DNA of 64,000 bases, taken from the NCBI GenBank assembly GCA_016838825.1, contig JAEHKU010000004.1, positions 1-64,000 of the forward strand, written 5' to 3'. Origin of the DNA: Nitrosopumilales archaeon (GTDB lineage Archaea; Thermoproteota; Nitrososphaeria; Nitrososphaerales; Nitrosopumilaceae). Under the pieces are notes generated by a model. It saw only the letters and a list, made by a program, of their open reading frames with translations, did no database searches and was not told the DNA's origin. The translations under genes were made by a program, and so were the position numbers. Shown here piece by piece: positions 53,880 to 61,032 of this stretch; within the stretch, counting starts at the first letter, position 1; each line of letters begins with the position of its first letter.

Positions 53880-54935
53880 ATGGAAAAAGTTTCCGTTATT
53901 GCAATTACAAAGAAAGGAATACAGATTGCCCTATCATTAAAAAAATTGTTTTCAAATTGGAGCGTCTATGCGCCTTCAAAATTTTCTAATAATAGTCAAG
54001 AGGTGAAATGGTTTACTGAACCAACTTCAATAACACTAGGTAAGCTTTTCAAGTCAAATGACGCATTAGTATGTATATTTTCCTTAGGAGCAGTTGTAAG
54101 GCTAATTATCCCCTACATAAAAGACAAGAAAACAGATCCTGCTGTAATTGTTATTGATGATGCTGCAAAGTTTGTTATCAGTGCTCTTTCTGGCCACCTC
54201 GGAGGTGCCAATAAGCTAACTGAGGAAATTGCAAGAGGATTAAGTGCAGTTCCAGTGATTACTACAGCAGCAGACGTAAACAAAACAATTGCAGTTGATC
54301 TTCTTGGTAGAGAATTCGGTTGGAAGATAGATGATGATGGCACTGTAACCAAGGTCAGTGCTTTCATGGTTAATGAAGAAAAAATAGGCGTCTATCAAGA
54401 TGCTGGCGAAAAAAATTGGTGGGCGAAGGAACTTCCAAAAAATGTTAAACTATATGATACCGTAGAAGAGCTCAGAAATTCACAATGTGTTGGATATCTT
54501 ATAATTTCTGATGTACTAATAGATGACGAAAAAACTAAAAACGCAGTAGTTTATAGACCTCTAACCTTAGTGGTTGGTGTTGGTTTGCATGGTGACACTA
54601 CAAAAGAAAAAATTAAAGAAAGTTTAGATTCGTGCTTTAAAAAATTCAAACTGAGTACGAAATCTATTGCAAGATTTTCTAGTATTAAGAAGACGGTAGA
54701 AGTTAAAGGGTTTAAAGAGCTTTCAGAAGAAATGGGTATTCCAATCGAATATTATGACAAAGAAGATCTTGCGAATATCAATATACCAAATCCTTCTAAA
54801 ACTGTTCAAAATTTTGAAGGAATTCCTAGTGTTTCAGAAGCTTCTGCAATGAAAAGTTCAGGAGGAAAACTTGTAGTTGAAAAACAAAAATTTCCTCCGG
54901 ATCTTACTATTGCAATTGCGAGGATTATAAGATGA
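53880..54935 (+). CDS. cbiG: Cobalt-precorrin-5A hydrolase
   Basis: 351 residues, opening the delta-lactone and releasing acetaldehyde. The N-terminal CbiG domain has VSVIAITKKGIQIAL-like lead-in and CIFSLGAVVRLIIPYIKDKKTDP and the core VISALSGHLGGANKLTEEIA near residue 101; the C-terminal domain has LVVGVGLHGDTTKEKI and MKSSGGKLVVEKQKFPPDLT. Its stop overlaps cbiX by four bases. Confidence 0.93.
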   Translation: MEKVSVIAITKKGIQIALSLKKLFSNWSVYAPSKFSNNSQEVKWFTEPTSITLGKLFKSNDALVCIFSLGAVVRLIIPYIKDKKTDPAVIVIDDAAKFVISALSGHLGGANKLTEEIARGLSAVPVITTAADVNKTIAVDLLGREFGWKIDDDGTVTKVSAFMVNEEKIGVYQDAGEKNWWAKELPKNVKLYDTVEELRNSQCVGYLIISDVLIDDEKTKNAVVYRPLTLVVGVGLHGDTTKEKIKESLDSCFKKFKLSTKSIARFSSIKKTVEVKGFKELSEEMGIPIEYYDKEDLANINIPNPSKTVQNFEGIPSVSEASAMKSSGGKLVVEKQKFPPDLTIAIARIIR

Positions 54936-55678
54936 AAAGGGGATTATTAATAATAGATAGAGGAAGTAGGGAAAAAGAAGTACAAAATGAACTTGGCTAC
55001 ATTTGCGATAAAGTCAAGATTAAAGGAAATTATTATTTTTCAGATTACTGCTTTTTGGAGGTAATCCCTCCTTTCATAGAAGAGGGGGTTGAGAAATGTC
55101 TCAGACAAGGAATTGATGCCCTTACTATAGTACCCTATTTTCTTTACCATGGAAAGAAAATCAAGGCAGCTGTGACTACTGCTATGAAACTACAGTTGAA
55201 AACAGAAGTAAAATTTACAGTTTCGAAACCAATGAGCTTACATAAATCAATGACAGAGCTTGTTGATAAAAGAATAGGAGATGTACTCTCTAAAAATAAA
55301 ATACTCTTACCAAAAAAACAAATTGACATTTTAGTTATTGGTCATGGCAGCAAAGATCCAAATGCACAAATTGCTATCAAGTATATTGTAGACGGTCTTA
55401 GTTCCAAGTATAGAAACATTAGTCACTGTTTTTTGGAAATTGAAGAACCCAATATTCAACAAGGGATTGATAATTGTGCTAGAAATCATCCACAAGTATT
55501 GATTGCTGTCCTATATTTTTTACATGAAGGTGCACATGTAAAGAGAGATATTTTTGAGGAACTTAATCCTGCCATCAAGAAAGCAAATTTAAAAAATGTT
55601 TTCGTGACAAAGCACTTAGGTACTGATGAAAAAATGATTGATCTAGTTTTAGAAAGGGCAAAAGAAGTGGAAAATTGA
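54932..55678 (+). CDS. cbiX: Sirohydrochlorin cobaltochelatase-like protein, two CbiX domains
   Basis: 248 residues in two CbiX halves. The first (about 1-120) begins LLIIDRGSREKEVQNEL, with Arg where the catalytic His usually sits, yet keeps YFLYHGKKIKAA. The second (about 128-248) begins LVIGHGSKDPNAQIAI and has YFLHEGAHVKRDI, with His residues intact. It inserts cobalt into sirohydrochlorin. The asymmetry suggests that only the second half is fully catalytic. Overlaps cbiG and cbiC by four bases each. Confidence 0.88.
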   Translation: MKRGLLIIDRGSREKEVQNELGYICDKVKIKGNYYFSDYCFLEVIPPFIEEGVEKCLRQGIDALTIVPYFLYHGKKIKAAVTTAMKLQLKTEVKFTVSKPMSLHKSMTELVDKRIGDVLSKNKILLPKKQIDILVIGHGSKDPNAQIAIKYIVDGLSSKYRNISHCFLEIEEPNIQQGIDNCARNHPQVLIAVLYFLHEGAHVKRDIFEELNPAIKKANLKNVFVTKHLGTDEKMIDLVLERAKEVEN

Positions 55679-56310
55679 TCACTGAAAAAGGACAGTCAAT
55701 AGAAGAAAAAAGCATGAAGATAATAGAAGATGAGATTGGAGATCATCCCTATAACCACTATGAGTGGCAAATCGTCAGAAGGGTGATTCATGCAACAGCT
55801 GATTTTGATTTTGCGCGAAAAAATATGATAATCTTTCACAAAATGGCGATAAAAAGTGGAATAGAGTCGCTAAAAAATGGGTGTAATATAGTTGTAGACG
55901 TAAATGGTGTAATTGGAGGACTCAACAAACAAAATCTCAGGGATTTTGGTAATGAAGTTATTTGTAATATATCAGATCCTGAGATAGGAAAACAAGCCAA
56001 GGAATTCAATAAGACGCGTGCACAGATATCAATGCGTATGGCCGCGTCACAAATGAGCCAAGGGTTGATAGTAATAGGTAACTCTCCAACAGCTCTTCTT
56101 GAGGTTATACAAATGATAAAGGAAAAGAAAACAAATCCAGCTCTCATTATTGGAGTACCAGTTGGTTTTGTATCTGCACAAGAATCCAAAGAACAGCTAC
56201 AAGCTCTTGATCTACCTTACATTACAAATAAAGGTCGAAAAGGTGGAAGCCCTTGTGCATCTGCAACAGTCAATGCACTCTTTAAAATATTAAAAAATTC
56301 ATCTTTGTAG
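55675..56310 (+). CDS. cbiC: Precorrin-8X/cobalt-precorrin-8 methylmutase
   Basis: 211 residues. HPYNHYEWQIVRRVIHATADF near residue 22 holds the catalytic His of the methyl-shift reaction; VDVNGVIGGLN near 77, GNSPTALLEVIQMI near 139 and RKGGSPCASATVNALF near 188 are family motifs. A TTG start overlapping the cbiX stop by four bases is used. Last gene of the cbi run. Confidence 0.95.
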   Translation: MITEKGQSIEEKSMKIIEDEIGDHPYNHYEWQIVRRVIHATADFDFARKNMIIFHKMAIKSGIESLKNGCNIVVDVNGVIGGLNKQNLRDFGNEVICNISDPEIGKQAKEFNKTRAQISMRMAASQMSQGLIVIGNSPTALLEVIQMIKEKKTNPALIIGVPVGFVSAQESKEQLQALDLPYITNKGRKGGSPCASATVNALFKILKNSSL

Positions 56311-56359
56311 TGTTGATGCAAATTGTACTTGCTTAACTTAATCGAGTTTACTTTGAATC

Positions 56360-56926
56360 CTATTCACGTTGTCTACTTGTATGTCGAGGTGTTTCTGGAT
56401 CAGTTCCTTCATTAGCATGCATATGTCTGATAAACTGTTCAAAATTTCCTTCATCGAATAATTGCCATCCAAATTTGTAAACATCAAGATCATAAGAACG
56501 ATAGTCCTCAATTATATCCCCAAACCAAGTTCTATAGAGGTCCGCCTCTCTGTTAGCCTGCTCTACGGTATTAAAGAACTTCAGTTCGATCCAATCTATG
56601 TTACCATTTGATCGTGCAGAGAAATCACAGAATGGTGCTTCAGTGAGGTATCTTTTCATATCATCTAATCTCTCTACAAAGTTCTTTGGGGAAGCAAGCT
56701 TAACTGTAACAAGACGTGGAACTCCCATGTTGACTTTTTGCATATCCAAGATAGGAGTATATCCCAAAATCACTTTGTTACGTTCCAGTCTAGCAATCCG
56801 TTTTCCAATTCCTCGCTCTGAAATTCTTATTTCTTTATCAGCTAATTTTTTTACAATGTTCCTTGCTGACTCTCGCCCATTGAGAATAAGGATATTTAGA
56901 ATCTCCTTATCAAGGTCATCGATCAT
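56360..56926 (-). CDS. Lrp/AsnC family transcriptional regulator
   Basis: 188 residues. A winged helix (DDLDKEILNILILNGRESA, then ISERGIGKRIARLERN) followed by an Asp-rich RAM-type ligand domain (about 70-150: VPRLVTVKLASPKNFVER and IDWIELKFFNTVE), and an extra polar tail ending TPRHTSRQRE. It ends 49 bases from cbiC on the opposite strand and diverges from the KaiC-like gene, with inverted repeats between. Confidence 0.85.
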   Translation of the reverse strand: MIDDLDKEILNILILNGRESARNIVKKLADKEIRISERGIGKRIARLERNKVILGYTPILDMQKVNMGVPRLVTVKLASPKNFVERLDDMKRYLTEAPFCDFSARSNGNIDWIELKFFNTVEQANREADLYRTWFGDIIEDYRSYDLDVYKFGWQLFDEGNFEQFIRHMHANEGTDPETPRHTSRQRE

Positions 56927-56962
56927 ATTTTCAGATTAAATGCTTGTTTTCTATGCATAAAG

Positions 56963-57021
56963 GTTCAAAAAATGAACTTAACATGTCAAAATATTCACGT
57001 ATTGAACTATCAATGGTTCAA
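56963..57021. promoter_or_regulatory. Pair of GTTCA/TGAAC inverted repeats, candidate Lrp operator
   Basis: GTTCA-AAAAA-TGAAC at 56963-56977 and TTGAAC-TATCAATG-GTTCAA at 57002-57021 share the half-site GTTCA in the 145-base region between the divergent Lrp gene and the KaiC-like gene. The first lies about 40 bases before the Lrp start and the second about 50 bases before the KaiC-like start, beside its TATA-like CTTATACTTTAT (57036-57047). Confidence 0.45.
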
Positions 57022-57071
57022 AAGTTGAGCCCAATTCTTATACTTTATCGATATGGCTATCTTAGAGAAAA

Positions 57072-57887
57072 ATGACTACACAAAAAGAAAATCACCTATT
57101 CGGACAGCAACGAAGGGAAACCCTATTGGAACAACCAACAGGAATGGCATTACAACAACAAAATGGGGTTGTAATTCCGACTGGTATTCCTGGCTTTGAT
57201 GAAAGCATAGGACAGGGTTTGCCTGCTGGAAACCTGTATCTAGTTTCAGGCTCAATTGATAGTACTTCTCACTTACTTGTTCAACAGATTTTGTACAATA
57301 GAATAATCTCAAAACAAAAGGTAGCTTACTACACAGTTGAAAATTCTAGTACTGATGTTATCAAGGATATGGATCTTTTCGGTATGAATATTCAGAAATA
57401 TGTAGATGAAGGCTCTTGGAAATTCATGCGATTAATACCACCTAAAACGAAAAAGGTTATGGATTCACTTTCAGAAATTCCAATGGAACAAAGAATTGAT
57501 CTCGATGAAACATTTACATCTCTTATGAATAATTTTCATGACACAGTAAAAGATGGAGCTAGTACCGCACTACATTTACCAAGCCTAGTACGAAACTTCT
57601 CTCTTGACGAAATCCGAAACTTACTATTGTACATGACTGGAACGATTAGAACGTTTGGTGGTATTCATTTTCTGATGTTAACAGAAGGAGCACATGAACA
57701 AAATGTAGCTGTTACTATTAAGGATGGAGTAGATTCTGTCTTTGACATTTCATCGACGACACGTGGTAAAGAAGTTGAAAGCTCTCTATATATTCAAAAA
57801 ATAAGAGGCGTGTTACCAAAAATGAGAACAATTAAACTTACACAACGTAAGGACGGACTTGCTACAGAAACAATTAGAAGGGTGTAG
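57072..57887 (+). CDS. KaiC/RecA-like protein lacking a Walker A motif
   Basis: 271 residues. IPTGIPGFDESIGQGLPAGNLYLVSG near residues 36-61 is the lead-in found in KaiC, RadA and GvpD proteins, but the P-loop position reads SGSIDSTSH with no GKT/GKS. The rest follows the fold: KVAYYTVENSSTDVIKDM near 89, then a Walker-B-like strand in GGIHFLMLTEGAHE and a C-terminal strand. ATP binding is therefore doubtful; it may be a regulatory partner of another KaiC-like protein. Divergent from the Lrp gene. Confidence 0.7.
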   Translation: MTTQKENHLFGQQRRETLLEQPTGMALQQQNGVVIPTGIPGFDESIGQGLPAGNLYLVSGSIDSTSHLLVQQILYNRIISKQKVAYYTVENSSTDVIKDMDLFGMNIQKYVDEGSWKFMRLIPPKTKKVMDSLSEIPMEQRIDLDETFTSLMNNFHDTVKDGASTALHLPSLVRNFSLDEIRNLLLYMTGTIRTFGGIHFLMLTEGAHEQNVAVTIKDGVDSVFDISSTTRGKEVESSLYIQKIRGVLPKMRTIKLTQRKDGLATETIRRV

Positions 57888-57945
57888 AGAAATTTGTTAA
57901 CATTCGTACAACTTACATTACTTTTTCAAAACCCTCAAGCAATTA

Positions 57946-58013
57946 TTAGTTTTCTCATACAAACTTCTAATTTGTTTGTTAGTTAGAACATCTAATTTAG
58001 AAGCGAAAACTAA
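57946..58013. repeat. Nested inverted repeat between convergent genes
   Basis: An outer perfect 9-base inverted repeat TTAGTTTTC (57946-57954) and GAAAACTAA (58005-58013) encloses an inner 7-base one, CTTCTAA (57964-57970) and TTAGAAG (57997-58003). It lies just beyond the KaiC-like stop and next to the cbiA stop, so it may be a bidirectional terminator or a small structured RNA. Confidence 0.4.
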
Positions 58014-58014
58014 C

Positions 58015-59370
58015 TCATTTACGTGAATTTCTAATGCATTTTTGAACTAATTGTTCTGCAAAAGTGGACCTTGCAAAATGTAAATGCATGTATGAAGCAA
58101 GAACATTATATTCAATCAATCCATCCTTATTGTCTTTTATACCCCGACCGAGAGAAAGTTTGTAAGCAAATTTAGAATCTTTTGATAAGCAATCAAGTTC
58201 TGAGTAATGAAATTCATGTCCTTGAATTGTTTTACCTTTTCTTGAAATAATACTATCATTTGTTGTCTGTGCTCTTGTATAATTTAACGTAAGCATTTTT
58301 TTCATTTTAGTTTCAACATCGAAAAGTCCAACCATTTTGAATTTCTTTGAATCCTGTCCAATTGATTTTGTAAGATACATCAATCCTCCACATTCAGCAT
58401 AGATTGGAATACTTTTCTCTGCTAGTTTTAGAATATTTTTTTTCATAACTTTGTTCCTTGCTAATTGTCCGCCTAAAATCTCTGGGAATCCACCTCCCAA
58501 GTAGAGTCCATCACATAATGGAATTTTAGAATCAGACAATGGACTGAAAAATTTGATTTTCGCGCCATACCTCCTTAATGCATTGAGATTATCTGGATAA
58601 TAGAAGTTGAAAGAATTATCTAATGCTACTGCAATTGTAGTTTTTTGTTTGATGGAACGTTGACTTGAAACACGTGAAAGTTGAGAAGTGTTCAAACCAA
58701 TTCGTATTATCTTATTAATGTCAAGAAATTCTGCTATTATCCGTGCCAATTTTTTTATCTTTAGTTGAAGTACTTTTTGTTCTTCTATTGGTATTAGACC
58801 TAAATGTCGTGACTCGAGATTAAATTTTAAATCATAAGGTACTGTTCCAATAATTGGAAGCTTTAATGCTTTTAATGCGTCTTTACATATTTCTTCATGT
58901 TTTTTACTGCCTATTTTATTCAAAATAATGCCAGCAATTCTGGAATTTTTCTGAAATTTAGTAAATCCTAAAGCCGTTGCAGCTATTGATCTTGCTGATT
59001 TACCTGCATCCATAACAAGTAGTACAGGAGTTTTTAGTAGATTTGCTATGTGAAAAGTACTTGAAAAATTAGATTTTCCAGAGAATCCATCGTAAAATCC
59101 CATGACACCTTCAATCACAGAAAAACATGAAGTGTTATTTCTAACAAAACTACTTAGAACTTCCTTTTCACCCATTAACCAAGGATCCAAATTTCTTGTC
59201 TCTTTTGTAGCTACTGCAGAAAGATAACTAGGATCTATGTAATCAGGTCCTACTTTGAATGGTTGTACACTGTGACCTGCTTTTCTTATACCATGAATTA
59301 TTGCAGCAGTAATTGATGTCTTACCTACTCCACTGGTTATTCCAGCTATAATGATTCGTGGAATTTTCAT
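58015..59370 (-). CDS. cbiA: Cobyrinate a,c-diamide synthase
   Basis: 451 residues, amidating cobyrinate side chains with glutamine. The N-terminal ATP domain starts IIIAGITSGVGKTSITAAI with the P-loop and has KVGPDYIDPSYLSA near residue 40; the C-terminal glutaminase domain has LYLGGGFPEILGGQLARN near 290 and the catalytic Cys in YAECGGLMYL near 325. The His in YNVLASYMHLHFA near the C-terminus completes the triad. Divergent from the adenosyltransferase gene. Confidence 0.95.
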   Translation of the reverse strand: MKIPRIIIAGITSGVGKTSITAAIIHGIRKAGHSVQPFKVGPDYIDPSYLSAVATKETRNLDPWLMGEKEVLSSFVRNNTSCFSVIEGVMGFYDGFSGKSNFSSTFHIANLLKTPVLLVMDAGKSARSIAATALGFTKFQKNSRIAGIILNKIGSKKHEEICKDALKALKLPIIGTVPYDLKFNLESRHLGLIPIEEQKVLQLKIKKLARIIAEFLDINKIIRIGLNTSQLSRVSSQRSIKQKTTIAVALDNSFNFYYPDNLNALRRYGAKIKFFSPLSDSKIPLCDGLYLGGGFPEILGGQLARNKVMKKNILKLAEKSIPIYAECGGLMYLTKSIGQDSKKFKMVGLFDVETKMKKMLTLNYTRAQTTNDSIISRKGKTIQGHEFHYSELDCLSKDSKFAYKLSLGRGIKDNKDGLIEYNVLASYMHLHFARSTFAEQLVQKCIRNSRK

Positions 59371-59470
59371 TTAAATCAATATAATGATTTTTTATTTAAA
59401 TGGATTCATAATGAGTAACACAAAATCTATACTAGTAAATGCACTTACCTAGCTATGAGATGCGTAAAAA

Positions 59471-60001
59471 ATGGAAAATGGTCTAATTATTGTGTATACT
59501 GGTAATGGTAAAGGAAAAACTACTGCTGCGCTTGGTTTAGTTTTAAGAGCAGTTGGGTATGGCTACAAAGTTTCTATGATCCAGTTTATCAAAGGTTCTT
59601 GGCACTACGGAGAAATGAATTCATCAAAGAGGCTTGAACCCGAGTTTGAACTAACTGCTGTCGGTAAAGGTTTTGTTGGAATAATTGATGATAAAAGTCC
59701 AAGATCTGAACATAAAAAAATGGCAAAAGAAGCTTTGCTATTATCTGTCGAAAAAATTCTATCAAAAAAATATGATATAATAATACTTGATGAGATTAAC
59801 TATGCAATTAATTTAGGCCTAATCGAGTTAAGTGAGGTTTTAAAGTTGTTGGATAAAAAACCTATCAATTTGAATTTGGTTTTAACGGGGAATTATGCTA
59901 AAAAAGAAATCATAGAAAGGGCGGATATAGTAACTGAGATGAAGGAGATAAAACATCCCTTCAAGCAAGGACAAAAAGCAAAAAAAGGAATAGATTTCTA
60001 A
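59471..60001 (+). CDS. cobO: ATP:corrinoid adenosyltransferase (CobA/CobO/BtuR type)
   Basis: 176 residues, attaching the adenosyl group to cobalt. Walker A YTGNGKGKTTAALGLVLRA near residue 8, then MIQFIKGSWHYGEM and the Walker-B-like IIILDEINYAINLGL near 98, and an ENYAKK-like VLTGNYAKKEII near 137, are family motifs. It begins the rightward transcript that continues with aIF2-alpha 38 bases on. Confidence 0.94.
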   Translation: MENGLIIVYTGNGKGKTTAALGLVLRAVGYGYKVSMIQFIKGSWHYGEMNSSKRLEPEFELTAVGKGFVGIIDDKSPRSEHKKMAKEALLLSVEKILSKKYDIIILDEINYAINLGLIELSEVLKLLDKKPINLNLVLTGNYAKKEIIERADIVTEMKEIKHPFKQGQKAKKGIDF

Positions 60002-60039
60002 TCAGCAACATTAAATTACGCACCAAAAATTTTGAGTCT

Positions 60040-60840
60040 ATGTCTACAGAAATTCAAGAGTTACCAGAAATAGGTGAGATTGTTATTGCAACTATTACTA
60101 AAATTATGGATCATGGTGTGTATGTTAATCTTGATGAATATGACGGTGCACAAGGATTTTTACACATATCAGAAGTTGCCCCTGGCTGGATCCGTAATGT
60201 AGGAAAGTTCGTCCGTACTGGAGAAAAGAAAGTTCTTCTAGTAAAAAAAGTAAATCCTACAAGATCAGAGATAGATCTTTCATTAAAACAAGTTTCTAGG
60301 GATCAAAGAAAGAAAAAATTATTACAAGTGAAACGAACTGAGAAAGGCAAAACACTTCTTGATAATGTAAAAACAAAGGCTAACCTTTCATCAAAAGAGA
60401 TCAATGATTTGGAGGAAGAACTTTACAACAAATTTGATTCTGTTTATGATGCTTTTTCTGATATTGCTATAAAAGGAATTTTGGTTTTGAATGATCTCAA
60501 ATTATCGAAAAAGATACTTTCAGCTATAGAAGAAATCAGTTCCAAGATCAAAATTCCTCACGTAGAGATTCGGGGAATGTTAGAAATTACTAATCCTAGG
60601 TCCACGGGATTAGATATTATTAAAAAAACATTACTTGATGTTTCAAAGGAAGATGAGAATACTAATATCAAAATATCCTACATCGGTGCCCCGAAATATA
60701 GACTGCATATTTCGGCTCAAACTTTCAAAGAAGCAGAAAAAGCCTTGAAACCAACTCTCTCTAAAATCCAAGGAGCAATAGAAAAAAAAGATGGTACATT
60801 CAAATTCACTCGAGAAGAATCTAAAAAATCTCGTGTGTGA
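60040..60840 (+). CDS. Translation initiation factor aIF2 subunit alpha
   Basis: 266 residues. An N-terminal S1 domain (about 10-85: GEIVIATITKIMDHGVYVNL and GFLHISEVAPGWIRNVGK), a central helical domain (NDLEEELYNKFDSVYDAFSD near 125) and a C-terminal alpha/beta domain (NTNIKISYIGAPKYRLHI). It binds initiator tRNA with the gamma subunit. Followed at 5 bases by nop10, a pairing common in archaea. Confidence 0.95.
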   Translation: MSTEIQELPEIGEIVIATITKIMDHGVYVNLDEYDGAQGFLHISEVAPGWIRNVGKFVRTGEKKVLLVKKVNPTRSEIDLSLKQVSRDQRKKKLLQVKRTEKGKTLLDNVKTKANLSSKEINDLEEELYNKFDSVYDAFSDIAIKGILVLNDLKLSKKILSAIEEISSKIKIPHVEIRGMLEITNPRSTGLDIIKKTLLDVSKEDENTNIKISYIGAPKYRLHISAQTFKEAEKALKPTLSKIQGAIEKKDGTFKFTREESKKSRV

Positions 60841-60845
60841 TAGAT

Positions 60846-61001
60846 TTGAGATTTCAGATTCGAAAATGTATTGTGTGCAAGAGATTTACCTTAAAAGATA
60901 ACTGTCCCAATTGTGGAAAGAAAACTAAAATGGTACACCCTGCTAAATTTTCTCCTGATGATAAATATGTAAGATATAGACTTTCTGATCGATATAACTA
61001 A
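60846..61001 (+). CDS. nop10: H/ACA ribonucleoprotein component Nop10
   Basis: 51 residues from a TTG start. MRFQIRKCIVCKRFTLKDNC has the first Cys pair, then CPNCGKKTKMVHPAKFSPDDKY, where the two CxxC knuckles bind zinc, and the tail YRLSDRYN. The length and the HPAKFSPDDKY segment are diagnostic. Cbf5 partner for pseudouridylation. Confidence 0.92.
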   Translation: MRFQIRKCIVCKRFTLKDNCPNCGKKTKMVHPAKFSPDDKYVRYRLSDRYN

Positions 61002-61032
61002 GTGACTCTAAATCATATTAAATTTCTATTTT

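Noticed and set aside
55836-56189. 117-residue reverse frame inside cbiC
   Set aside because: Fully covered by CbiC, whose catalytic motifs fix the real frame.
59371-59470. Possible cobalamin riboswitch before cobO
   Set aside because: The gap is only about 100 AT-rich bases without paired conserved blocks, and such riboswitches are not expected in archaea.
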